Assembly: GCF_000227135.1 (NCBI RefSeq)
Contig: NC_018236.1
Span: forward strand, 67,616 to 131,615
Length of the DNA stretch: 64,000 nucleotides
Origin: Leishmania donovani
Lineage: Eukaryota > Euglenozoa > Kinetoplastea > Trypanosomatida > Trypanosomatidae
Direction of reading: 5' to 3'
The position numbers and the translations under genes are program-made. Positions within the stretch are counted from its first letter, which is position 1; every line of letters starts with the position of its first letter. The notes under the pieces are model-generated. The model saw only the letters and a program-made list of their open reading frames with translations. It made no database searches and was not told the DNA's origin. This document shows, in pieces, positions 8,258 through 17,907 of this stretch.

Positions 8258-9417
8258 AAGAGGGAGGGCGAGTGACGCGTGATGCGACGCATCTGCGGCC
8301 CCCTACCCTCCCCCTCCTCTCGTGGCCCCCACGGCAGACTAGACGCAGGGGCTTTCCTCTTACAGCTTGCCATGTGCAGCGTGTCTGTTGCCGCGCACCT
8401 TGTTGTCTTTTCCTCCGTTCACGGAGCGACTCTTGTTGTGTGAGTGCGAGTGCGCGTTCGAGCAGGCGTATCTGTGTGCACCTCTGTTTGTGCATTACAC
8501 GGTTGGCCAGGTCCTGGATGGCACGATAGGACAGGGCAAGCGCCACCGGGGTTAAGGAGGTGCGTGAGATGCATGGCCGTATTTAGCTGCTGATGTGCAC
8601 ATAAGCCAAGCGGGAAAGGGACTCTGGCGCCCTCCGACCTCCTGCTACTGCTGCGCGCCCTCTACACGCCGTCGATGTGTCGATTCGCACCGCGGGAAGG
8701 CAAGAGACGAGCGGGAAAGCTGCCACAAGGCCCCTCGGAAGAGCACACGGGAGTCAGGAGGTGCGCGGGGGGAGGAGGGCAAGGCAAGACCACTGCTCTA
8801 GCCGGGTTGAGCTGAGCGAAGGAGGTAAGCACGAAGCACCAGAGTGCCTGAATCCATCCTCTTTATGTGTGTGTGTATGTTGCTGTTATCGTCTTGGCTG
8901 ATCTCCGAGAGCGTGTGCGAAATCGTGGGCAAGGCGGAGAAGGCGAAATATTGTGTCATGGGGCCACGGCGAGATGATGAGCGCCACGTTATTCGTGTGT
9001 GCACATGTATGCGTGAATGTGCGCGTCGTGTGGCGCGCGCGCATCTTTGTTTGCTTTCGCCTACCTTCTCTGCTTCCAGACACACAAACACACCTCCTCG
9101 TCCAGCCACCCCTACCTTGTTTCACGCATGTCAGCACACCGTGCACACGTCGACACAGATACCGACGTGCATGCGCTAGGAGCCTTTCCTCCCCTCTCGT
9201 CCTTCCTCGTTGGCTCCTCCCTCTTGCTTGGCACGGGCGTGCATGAGCGATGCTGGCCTGCAGTTGTGAACTATCCTACACCATTCCACCCCATCCTCCT
9301 CAGCCTATCGCGTCGTCTACATCACCTTCGTGTAGGTCGGTTGGCGCAAGCAGCAGGCACAAGGGGATCTTTGCCGTCCCCTCCCCTCCCGTCACGCACG
9401 CAACCACCGGTGCGTCC
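8258..9417. other. Intergenic region upstream of the TANGO2-like gene
   Basis: No gene is supported. A pyrimidine-rich stretch at about 9182-9230 is followed by AG at 9245-9246 and 9262-9263. Using the second, the first ATG is 9418. Confidence 0.55.
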
Positions 9418-10968
9418 ATGCGTTCGAGCGAGCCGCTCTTTTTCCTTGGGCTGCTCATGTGCATCCTCGCCTTCATCACGCGCCACTGCGAGCGCTTCCC
9501 ATTTATCCTGATTGGCAATCGTGATGAGGAGCTGGCAAGGGTCACTGGTGGGCTGACACTGGACACATCCACAGGGCTTGTGTGGGCGCTGGATCGACGC
9601 GCCGGTGGGTCGTGGATGGGTATCGAGCCTCGCAGCGGGCGTTTCGCCATTCTTACAAACTGCCGACGCTCGCCAGCCGCACCTTTGACCTGCAGCGCAA
9701 AGGCACGCGATGCGGGCCAGTGCGGCGGTAGCGAGAGAGGTGAGCCGGCACAGCGCGCAGGGCTTTTCACCGCAGCTGCCGTGTGGCGCGGGGCTGCACC
9801 GCTCTCGCACATCTGCGCACACACCACCGTGGTGCCGGTGACTGCCTTGCCGACCGTACTGGCAACGGCCAAGACAGCAGCGGAAGACAGTCGTTGCCCT
9901 CAACACAGCAAGCAGCTGCGGACGGTGACACTCGCCTACGATCCACCGACGTCGCGCGGCCTGGTCATCAAGAACTTTCTGCAAACGGGTATTCTGCCTG
10001 GGGACACCGCGCAGACGCCGATGGGTTGCACAAGAAGCGAGGACGCTGACGCATCTCTGGGCAAGGACGATGCACTAGTGGCAGCGCTGCCGGCTGTACT
10101 GCGAGTGCCTCCCTACTACGCCGGCTTCAACCTTCTCTCCTGCGACGACCTTCGTCGGTGCGGCGTCGATGCTGTAGCATCGGAGCATGGGCGGCACGAG
10201 TCTGGCAACACAAGCGCCGCCGCACCGGAGATCCTCTACACAACAAATCGGTACACTGCCGAGCACCGGTGCCCGGTTGCACCAGGCCAGGTGCACTGCT
10301 TACAGAACAGTTACTTGGACAACATGCATGGCGAACCCATTACGGCCCGACTTGGGCAACTCTTCACGGACGCCCTCCACCGTGTGATCGACCCCATCGC
10401 AGCGGAGCAGCCCCCCTCGTCGACGTCGGGCATTACTCCAGCCATGGTAACGGAGGTGGCGACGGCACTAGCGGACGAGTGCTTGTGCGACCGCTGCAGC
10501 TTCGACTTGCCCAAGATGGAGAAGACGGCGTTCTCGGCAGCGGCGGCGGCGGCCCTGCACGCGCAGCTGCACTCGAATAACCCGCTCCTGGGCTTTACTG
10601 AGAAGGAGCTCCATGAGTACTTTGGCAACAGCGCCGCCGGTGATGAGGATGACGTTTCGGTTCGGTTTTGTGACGGGGGCGCCGCGACGCGTGAGGCCTA
10701 CCTGCAGTCGAGCATATTCAAGCTGCCATTTCGTGGTTATGGCACACAGATGCAGTCGATGGTGTTAGTGGAGCGGGTTGCAGCGGTGCCGTCGACGCTT
10801 TCCAACGTGGTGTCGTCTGCAAGCGCCACCACGGTCATCCACTTCTGTCAGCGAAAGGTGTCGTTTGACGTGGCAACACAGAGTGTGGTGGCGGCGCCGT
10901 GGATTGCCTACCGCATCCTCCAAGACGGCAGCTGCCTGCGCGACTCCGCAGAGATACCAGCGCCATAA
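9418..10968 (+). CDS. TANGO2/NRDE-domain protein (516 aa)
   Basis: The signature Asn-Arg-Asp-Glu motif is at residues 34-37, preceded by MCILAFITRHCERFPFILIG, as in family members that begin with Met-Cys. Further matches to TANGO2 are GGSWMGIEPRSGRFAILTN, YAGFNLL, and a YGTQMQSMVLV segment near the end comparable to the family's YGTRTNTIILV. TANGO2 proteins are linked to lipid and acyl-CoA handling, haem trafficking and Golgi organisation; the activity is unsettled. At 516 residues this is nearly twice the human protein (about 276), with inserts around residues 70-120 and 190-260. The frame is open back to an ATG at 9250, but the family start is the Met-Cys at 9457. The 9418 ATG is the first after the AG at 9263. 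Confidence 0.8.
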   Translation: MRSSEPLFFLGLLMCILAFITRHCERFPFILIGNRDEELARVTGGLTLDTSTGLVWALDRRAGGSWMGIEPRSGRFAILTNCRRSPAAPLTCSAKARDAGQCGGSERGEPAQRAGLFTAAAVWRGAAPLSHICAHTTVVPVTALPTVLATAKTAAEDSRCPQHSKQLRTVTLAYDPPTSRGLVIKNFLQTGILPGDTAQTPMGCTRSEDADASLGKDDALVAALPAVLRVPPYYAGFNLLSCDDLRRCGVDAVASEHGRHESGNTSAAAPEILYTTNRYTAEHRCPVAPGQVHCLQNSYLDNMHGEPITARLGQLFTDALHRVIDPIAAEQPPSSTSGITPAMVTEVATALADECLCDRCSFDLPKMEKTAFSAAAAAALHAQLHSNNPLLGFTEKELHEYFGNSAAGDEDDVSVRFCDGGAATREAYLQSSIFKLPFRGYGTQMQSMVLVERVAAVPSTLSNVVSSASATTVIHFCQRKVSFDVATQSVVAAPWIAYRILQDGSCLRDSAEIPAP

Positions 10969-11284
10969 TGCGCATAGATACGTACGCGCATACACACACA
11001 CACACCGATGTGCTCATTGAAGGCCTCATCCCGCAGCGGTTGATGCGAGCACGGAAGAGCTCCCGTACGGACGATACACCGCGGCGAAAGGGAGTCGAGT
11101 GGGGAAAGAAGGCAAAGACAGATCCCTGTCACCGCGGCGCGCGCTCGCTCTCTCTCTGTCGCCTATACACACGCACACACACACACCACCCCCATGTCTG
11201 ATTCTGTCACCGTCTTCCTCCACGCATCCACTGCACCACGGCGCCTCTCGCTTACCCCCCTCTCCCTCTTTCATGGCGCTGCCC

Positions 11285-11322
<38 letters not shown>

Positions 11323-11469
11323 CTGCGACGCGTGTGCTCCAATCCAGCTGTATCCGCCATCACCACTCTCCAAACCGCACTCCTCGCTACCTCACTCCCC
11401 CACACAGTCCTTCCCTCTCTTGCTCTCTAACATCTCGCACCACTTGCATCGACTTCTGCGGCTCAGAAG
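10969..11469. other. Intergenic region with (AC)n microsatellite
   Basis: Contains an uninterrupted AC repeat at about 11289-11321 and C/T-rich DNA at 11340-11440. AG candidates at 11406-11407 and 11465-11466 precede the ATG at 11470; the latter would leave a 5' UTR of only three bases. Confidence 0.65.
11289..11321. repeat. (AC)n microsatellite
   Basis: An uninterrupted AC dinucleotide run of about 16 units in the intergenic region before CFAP96. Likely length-polymorphic between strains. Confidence 0.9.
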
Positions 11470-12387
11470 ATGTTCAGCCCACCGGTGTACATTTCCGTCG
11501 GTGACGAGTACGACAAGCGCGAGGTGATCGCGAAGGCAACAGGGCAGCCACCGTTCGTGGTCTCCGCGAAGCGTAACCCGCACATCACCGATGCCACCTT
11601 CGACCCCTTCGTGTCGCTCTCAAACGGTGACCCGTACACCTCCGTTGGCTTTGCTGGGCCCTTCCGCGCAAACACTTCGGCAGGCGGCAAGACGGAGCAC
11701 GGCAGCAGCGCCGCAGCCCCACCGCCGTTCCGCCCCGTCGGGGCCAGCAAGAAGAGCAGCGGCAAGGGCGACTATTACGGCACCTTCAGCGAAAAGGCAC
11801 CGATCCGCCACGAGACCGAGTTTCCGCCCATCAAGACGGCCGCCGACTACAAAGCCGAGACGGCCGCAGCGAAGTGCAACTTCATCGTGAACCCGCCCAA
11901 GAAGGGCACATATGGCTACACCGGCCTCACCATTGGACAGGCAGGCGAGGTGCAGTATGTGGCGGACCCATACGAGGGCAGCATGCGCCGCGAGGCGCTG
12001 CAGAGAAAGTACGAAGCAACGAAGCGCATCGGCTCGCCCTTCCGCAGTGCCGTCCGCTCCGGCGGCTGCTTCGATGAGAGCAAGCACGGCGTGAGTCGTG
12101 TGTACGGTTTGACGAAGCCGCTGCCCCCCAAGCGCAACCCATCATCGCAGCAGGCGATCGCTAGCGCCGCTGCCGGCCGCAAGCCGTGGGTGCCTGGCGG
12201 CGCTCTTGTCCCTGATTTACTGAAGCAGCCGGAGTACCAGGAAGACCCGTACGACGTGAAGGAACAGAAGGTGCGGGCAATGCGCCAGAAGGAAAGTACC
12301 TACAAGCCATGGATCCCGGCCGGGAACGACCCGTACCGGTACATCTACACGAAACCCATCAACTACGACCCTCCGGCAGTTGTGTAA
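11470..12387 (+). CDS. CFAP96: CFAP96 (C4orf47-like) cilia- and flagella-associated protein (305 aa)
   Basis: The 305-residue protein follows the order of the vertebrate C4orf47/CFAP96 family: YISVGDEY near the N-terminus, GDYYGTFSEKAP in the first half, NPPKKGTYGYTGLTIG in the middle (family: NPGKKGTGYGY...TIG), and Pro/Tyr-rich repeats such as YKPWIPAGNDPYRYIYTKP at the end. The family is found in ciliated eukaryotes and localises to centrosomes or axonemes. In Leishmania a flagellar or basal-body role is inferred. Length and Tyr/Pro/Gly-rich composition fit, and there is no membrane helix. The ATG is preceded by C/T-rich DNA and CAG. Confidence 0.82.
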   Translation: MFSPPVYISVGDEYDKREVIAKATGQPPFVVSAKRNPHITDATFDPFVSLSNGDPYTSVGFAGPFRANTSAGGKTEHGSSAAAPPPFRPVGASKKSSGKGDYYGTFSEKAPIRHETEFPPIKTAADYKAETAAAKCNFIVNPPKKGTYGYTGLTIGQAGEVQYVADPYEGSMRREALQRKYEATKRIGSPFRSAVRSGGCFDESKHGVSRVYGLTKPLPPKRNPSSQQAIASAAAGRKPWVPGGALVPDLLKQPEYQEDPYDVKEQKVRAMRQKESTYKPWIPAGNDPYRYIYTKPINYDPPAVV

Positions 12388-13558
12388 CGGGCACCGCAGC
12401 GTCGCTCTCCCCTCGTTGTTCTTGTTGTGCGCATCCGTCTGTGCCGCTGCTCTCGTGCGCTGCGCAGAGGAGTGGAAAGGGGAGGGGGGAGGGGGGTCGG
12501 TAGTACGGGTCGCTGATCTACGTACAGAGCTAGAAAAAAAAAAAACAGAATGTACATAAAAGACGGCGGCGGAGGGTCAAGAGTGGTGTCTCTGTGTTTC
12601 CTGTCCTCGTTGTGGCTGTCCTGTCGCTGTCCCGCCTCCTCACACACACACACACATACACCAGCCCTTCCCCGGCTTCCCTTCCTATGTTCATTAAGAT
12701 GCAGCGTTGCCCTGTTCTATGTCTTCTGTTGCTGTTGTTCGCTCGTCGGCTGTTGTGGCTGGGGAATATCTCACCCTCCCCCCTTCCTCCTTCCTCCGCT
12801 GTTCTGCGCGGAGTGTCTCTATGTATCAAGTTGTACACTGCCTCCATGTGAAGTATATCCAACAACAACGGCTGCAGTCTATCACCGCTGCGCCTGCTGC
12901 TCACGATGATGGTGATGACGCTGTGTGAATCTGTTGTCGTTGCTCGCCCCTTCCTATCTTTCACTACTGTATGTGCATCTGTCGCTGTGCTCGTTGGCCA
13001 GCGTCTATCCCTCTTGAGGTTTGTCTGTGTCTGTGTGCGGGCGCCTCCTCTCTCTCTGACGCTCTGTCCTGCCCACCCCCCCCCTCAGCGTGCACGTGTG
13101 GCCGCGCCTCCTCGACTCTCTATGAGATGGTCCGCGTGTCCACTGCCCCAACTCCCTGCGCACCTACACGTACGCACAGCTGCCGCGCTGCTTGAAAAAA
13201 GGAACATCTTGCGACACACGCGAAGGCGAGGGGAAAACAGAAATGTGTACGGCATACAATGTGTTATGCGACGTGCTGCGCGTGCATCGCTTGGCCACCG
13301 CGCCCCGCTGCAGCTCTACGCACATAATATTGCTCCTCTCCCCCTGCAAGCCATCCGATAAGACGCAAGGGATAGTGAGAGAGGGAGTCGCGCGTGGCGC
13401 TTTACTTCTGCACAGGTCTCCCCGAGCTCCCTCGCTTCGTTTACCGCGCCTTTACGTTGTACTCGTGTGCCTCTCGCGACGCCCTCCTACCTCCCCCTCA
13501 TCTACATCGCTCAGGCAGTGCGCGCCTTTCGCGCGTCTCTCTGTGCTTTCTTGCCCTG
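12388..13558. other. Intergenic region before SIDER2-like element
   Basis: No gene is supported. A poly-A run at about 12534-12545, T-rich stretches and TG/CA-rich patches are present. It probably holds the CFAP96 3' UTR. Confidence 0.55.
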
Positions 13559-14120
13559 GTGGCCCCCTCATGACAAGCGGGGGAGGGATGAAGGGAGGAG
13601 CGTCGCACATCTCCGTGCGTGGCGTCGCAGAGTCCAGTGCACCCCTCCCCCCACCCCTTATATCCCGGTCCATGCTCAGTCGCTTCACGTGGTGACAGTG
13701 GTTTGAGGTCCTGGACGGCGCTGCGTCGGAGCGCCCGACGACAGCGAGCACGTGTGTGTCATCNNNNNNNNNNNNNNNNNNNNNNNNNNNNNNNNNNNNN
13801 NNNNNNNNNNNNNNNNNNNNNNNNNNNNNNNNNNNNNNNNNNNNNNNNNNNNNNCCCCCACCCCCGAGGGGGGTGGGATGCACCCGGTGGCAGCCAGCGC
13901 GATGGGCGCGGCTGTGAAGCGACCTGCGAAGCGGGAGGCGGGCAGGGTTTGAGGAAGAGGCCGTGTTCTCCGATGACCGAGTCGGCGCATTGCTGCAAGG
14001 CGTGCGGCTACCGCTGCTTCGCGCCGTGGGATGAGGTCCCATGGCAGGGCCAGGGGGCTGATGTGGGGTTTCGCTCATGTTGTACAGCAGAGAACAGGCA
14101 CGTTGAAAACGGAAAGCGAA
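13559..14120 (+). mobile_element. SIDER2-like degenerate retroposon, copy 1 (interrupted by N gap)
   Basis: This segment aligns by eye with 31929-32352 over several blocks in the same order: CCCCCTCATGAC, CACATCTCCGTGCGT, GACAGCGAGCACGTGTGTG (compare GACAGTGAGCACGTCTGTG), GAGGCCGTGTTC with the GATTGCTG/CATTGCTG motif, CTGCTTCGC with GGGATG, and CACGTTG followed by A-rich sequence. Size, position in an intergenic region and wording match my memory of SIDER2, the extinct short retroposons of Leishmania 3' UTRs that can destabilise mRNA. A 91-base N run (13764-13854) lies inside it. Confidence 0.65.
13764..13854. other. Assembly gap (N run) inside SIDER2-like element
   Basis: Ninety-one N bases followed by a GC-rich imperfect palindrome (CCCCCACCCCCGAGGGGGGTGGG), which may explain the sequencing failure. 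Confidence 0.95.
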
Positions 14121-14721
14121 GCTCTCCCCCATCATTCCTTCTCCAACCCCCTCCCCCTTCGGCAAGTCTCGACCTCCGGACCGGGTGTATATGTGGCCAC
14201 AGCCTCACATCCCCTCCCCCCAAAAAAAAAGAGAATAAGCTCTGCTGCTTTCCAGCGGCCAACAGAGGAGTGCATCGCATGTGCGCAGGACTTCTCTTCG
14301 CATTCGGCTTCTATCATCGCATCCCTCTCTCTCCATGCACGCACACGCGCAGACGCAGCAAGAGCAAAGACCATTGCCACTCCACTGAAGCGCCGCCTGT
14401 TGTGGGGGGAAGGGGTTCGCAGGAGGCGAAACAACCGCAGCAGGCCTCGCGGCATCTGGAGAACACGGCGAAGTGGGACTTGAGGCGCCACAGAGGAGTG
14501 CTTTATGTGTGCGTGTGCGCGCCAAAGAGAAAGAGGAGCTGTGCTGAATCACATTTGCCTCTCTCCTCCGCTCTCCTTCCCATAAACACCACCACCATCG
14601 CCGCGGTGCTCAGGATTAGCAGGTGCATACGCACGTACCAGGAGGCGGCGGAGACGACCCTTCATGCGGCGACGGTCTCACACACCAACATACGCGCTTT
14701 CCTTTTCTTTTTCTTTTGCTG
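14121..14721. other. Intergenic region with short upstream ORF
   Basis: A T/C-rich tract (14697-14719) runs almost to the next ATG. Upstream, a C/T tract at about 14562-14596 is followed by AG at 14610-14611. If splicing uses that AG, an out-of-frame ATG at 14664 would precede the main start as an upstream ORF. Confidence 0.5.
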
Positions 14722-17070
14722 ATGCTCAGCCTGCTGTTGGAGCTCCTCGTGAGCATCGCGCTATGCGTCGCGCTGGCGTACTTTACATTTCTGAACGTGC
14801 CGGTGGAGGCGGAGGAGCCGGGGTCGACGGCAACGGCGTCAGCGGGTGACGGGGTCTCCGCGATGGTGGGGGCTGCTCCCTCTGGTGCCCTCCCCGGAAC
14901 CGGCAGCGATGGTGCAGAGTACGGCCACGCGTACGACCCGCTCCTTCTCCTGCCGCACGAGCTGCCCCTCTACACGTCGATCACTCGCTACGTCTCCCTG
15001 GCGGAGGACACGACGCTTGGCATCGCCTACCGCTGGCTCCTCATCAACGGCCTTCACTACAGCCCTCGCGAGGTGTACGGAGAGCGCCGGCTGCGCGAGT
15101 GGGGCTACTGCTACTCCAGCAGCGTCGGCGGACCAAGCGGCGGAAAGGATGTCGACGTTGCTCTGAGCGGCGCTGGCATGCGCGTCAGTGACCGCCCCTC
15201 ATCTGCGGTCGCCGCCTCGCTCTCCTCGGCGGGTAGTGCCATGGCGGCTAGTCTTGACTCCTCACGTTGTTCTCGTCGCCGTCTGCGCCGCGGCGCGGCA
15301 GCGGCCGCCGCCGCCCCGCCAACGCCGCTGCGGAGGGAGAGCGCGCATTGGGTGAATGTTCTCATCCGCTGTGCGGCCTTCCTGTGCCTCGGCGGTGGCA
15401 CAGTGAAGCCGGAAGTGTGGACAGACCACCTACTCTACGGCGCAGAGAAGGTGTTGGAAAGCGTGAACGTGGGCTACGAGAACCGCATGCGAGCACGTGC
15501 GGCGCAGGCGCATGCCGTGGCGGCCCAACTCGCAAGCGCTGCCCATCCATCGCCGCCGCCGCACCGGGCCTCGTCACAGTCTGCGGCGCCGCTGCTTACA
15601 GCACCTCGAAAACCGCTCCTGCGCATCCAGCTGCTAGAGCTCGGCTCCGGGCTTCTTGGGGGTACGCTCCGTGACGTACGCCGCCCCCCACTGAGCCTCC
15701 ACCACGGGGCCAGTGACGCCTCCGGCAGCTCCGCCACACCGGCGAGAGCAACACCGCCAGCCAGACGTGCAGCGACTGCTGCCGCTGCCGGCTCACCGGG
15801 CATGGCACCATCGGCGGCTGGTTTTGCCCACCACCACCACCACAGCAACAGCAGCGTCAGTAGTGATCACCGTCAGCAGATAAGCTCGCATGCCGCCCTC
15901 TACGCCCCCAGCTCCCTCCTCTCGTCCTCCGTGGCAGGCCTCAGCACCGCAATCACAGATGCGGTGTCTTCTGTCACGACTCGCGGCACTGACAGCGCGC
16001 ATCTCAGCGATCCGGTGGCGGGCGCTCCTGTTGCAGACTACGCCGGCAGCTGCCCTTTGTTTACTGGTGGAGGCGGCGGAGCCAGCAGTGCAGGCGCTCA
16101 GCTTGGTGTTGTTCTCCCTCGCGTGGAGGGGGACGTCATCTCAGTGGAGCAGGCCTATAGTGAGGGTTGTCACATGAGGCCACCCACCCCTGCCGCGTCG
16201 AACTCAACCCCCGCTCGCGCACTATCCGCGGCCGCGTCTGCCTCGCCGCTGCCACGTGCATCAGCGGCATTCCAACTCCGCTGCTTCGCGGTACCCCTGC
16301 TCTACGAAGACCAGCGGTTTCACGTGCGTCTTGGCTGCTGCCTCCCCCTCGGTGCTCTCCTCCCCGTCTCGTTGTGCGTACCGCCGGACGTCCTTACGCT
16401 GAACTGCGCCGTCGCCGTACATCGCGTCACCTTCACCGGTCACCTCTACGCCGCATTCCATGGGGCGCGTGTGGAGCTGAGCTTTCCCACCGCTCCGCTC
16501 TTCACGGCAGTAGTGAAGGTGATGCCCGACACCAGCGATGCCAGCAGTGGGAGCGGGTCGGTGGCGGAGGTCAGTCACCACGGCGGCTGGGGCATGCGTG
16601 CCGCCGGTGGCGGCGGCGTTCATTCCGGTGCGGCGGCGGCGGCGGCGACGACGGCCTTCACCGCAACCTACACGCAGCGCAACGAGGCGACTGTCGTCGG
16701 TGGCTCCAGCATTGACGGAGGCCGTGACTCCTACAACGCAGCCGCACGCCCCCCGCTTCCCCCACGGTCTGGGCTGTACAGTAGCGGCAGCAACGCATCT
16801 TTAAATCATCATCATCGCAGCGGCATGAGCGGCGGCGGCGGCACGTCAGCAAGCGGATCGTGCTTGAACGAGCACAATGAAAAAGTGCAGGAAGTTGTGC
16901 TGCTGGCGGTGCGCCGCCTCATCGAGTCTCTGACGTACCCGAAAGTTCTGGTGGGTGAACTCGTGTGCCGTCGTCCCTCCGGTGCTGGCGGCACAGCGGA
17001 AGGCGGTGCGGAGATGCAGCTGCAGCTGAGATGGACTCGGCAGACCGCCTCGCTGCCCCTGTGCATGTGA
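14722..17070 (+). CDS. N-terminally membrane-anchored protein, possible SMP-like lipid-transfer domain (782 aa)
   Basis: The protein starts directly with a hydrophobic helix (residues 1-23, LLLELLVSIALCVALAYF), suggesting a signal anchor. Conserved-looking islands lie between long Ser/Ala/Gly/His-rich linkers: an aromatic block around residues 95-130, HWVNVLIRCAAFLCLGG at about 209-225, a hydrophobic beta-rich block around residues 515-600 (LRCFAVPLLYED to VHRVTFTGHLYAAFHG), and VRRLIESLTYPKVLVGEL near 730-750. The W-x-N start, the beta-rich middle and the N-terminal anchor recall SMP proteins (MMM1, Nvj2/TEX2), which move lipids at ER contact sites. That assignment is tentative; a kinetoplastid-specific membrane protein is the alternative. 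The ATG is the first in-frame one. Confidence 0.75.
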   Translation: MLSLLLELLVSIALCVALAYFTFLNVPVEAEEPGSTATASAGDGVSAMVGAAPSGALPGTGSDGAEYGHAYDPLLLLPHELPLYTSITRYVSLAEDTTLGIAYRWLLINGLHYSPREVYGERRLREWGYCYSSSVGGPSGGKDVDVALSGAGMRVSDRPSSAVAASLSSAGSAMAASLDSSRCSRRRLRRGAAAAAAAPPTPLRRESAHWVNVLIRCAAFLCLGGGTVKPEVWTDHLLYGAEKVLESVNVGYENRMRARAAQAHAVAAQLASAAHPSPPPHRASSQSAAPLLTAPRKPLLRIQLLELGSGLLGGTLRDVRRPPLSLHHGASDASGSSATPARATPPARRAATAAAAGSPGMAPSAAGFAHHHHHSNSSVSSDHRQQISSHAALYAPSSLLSSSVAGLSTAITDAVSSVTTRGTDSAHLSDPVAGAPVADYAGSCPLFTGGGGGASSAGAQLGVVLPRVEGDVISVEQAYSEGCHMRPPTPAASNSTPARALSAAASASPLPRASAAFQLRCFAVPLLYEDQRFHVRLGCCLPLGALLPVSLCVPPDVLTLNCAVAVHRVTFTGHLYAAFHGARVELSFPTAPLFTAVVKVMPDTSDASSGSGSVAEVSHHGGWGMRAAGGGGVHSGAAAAAATTAFTATYTQRNEATVVGGSSIDGGRDSYNAAARPPLPPRSGLYSSGSNASLNHHHRSGMSGGGGTSASGSCLNEHNEKVQEVVLLAVRRLIESLTYPKVLVGELVCRRPSGAGGTAEGGAEMQLQLRWTRQTASLPLCM

Positions 17071-17907
17071 GAGGCGTGAGGGGAAGCCAACCCTGCCAGA
17101 CGTGCGCGGGCAGCCCAGCAGAACTGCGCCTCCCCGCGTCCCCCTTCTCTGACTGTGGGATGCGGGAAAGGGAGAGGGAGACAGAGCAAGAGAAGGAAGC
17201 TGTCACGCTTCTCCGCCACCACCACCCCTCGCATACAGTTGCCTCACCGCCAAGCGTGCGTGCGTCCCAGAAGCTGCAACCGCGCGTTGCTGTCTCCACA
17301 GGCATACGCTTGAGCGTAGAAAAGGATCAGGTGTCACGCGAGAGCAGCAGCAATGCACTGAGTGAAGCGCAAGGAATGCACACAAGACACATGACACAGT
17401 TCCCGATCAAGGGTAACGATGGTGCGAGCGCGTGGCGGAAGGTGCGGCGTTGCTGCCGTGAATGAGTGTGTGCCCTCCCCTTCCGCCCCCCCTACATGGG
17501 CACTTGTGTCGACGAGGGGTGGGAAGAGGGGAGACAGACGGGCTCCTCTTCACGCCCCGCCTCGCCTCCCATTCACATTCCCCGTTGACCCATTCTCCTC
17601 CCGCTCTCGCTCTCCACCTCTGCTGCCCTTTCTTCGCGGATCTCTCACCTCCATCCCCTCTCCCCCCCCCCACCCTAAACATACACACATAGAGGTTTGC
17701 GTTTGGTGAGTCGCCGCCGGCGACCTTCCCCTCCCCTCCATTGCCAGAGCCACACTCCACGCACATACACACATACATCCATGTATACCATAGACATACA
17801 CGCCTACGCCCCGCACTTGTACATAGACACTACTGCACCCCGCCGAGATAAGCCTTGTGCAGCACTCCCTGCCTCTGCGGTAAGAGGGGCTCCCTCATTA
17901 CACGGTC
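17071..17907. other. Intergenic region upstream of the kinesin gene
   Basis: No gene is supported. A long C-rich tract at about 17650-17680 is followed by CA-rich DNA and AG at 17691-17692. A short upstream ATG at 17780 precedes the kinesin start. Confidence 0.55.

Noticed and set aside
12906..13361. A 151-codon frame upstream of the SIDER2-like element
   Set aside because: Composition is that of pyrimidine-rich intergenic DNA, with no ordered segment.
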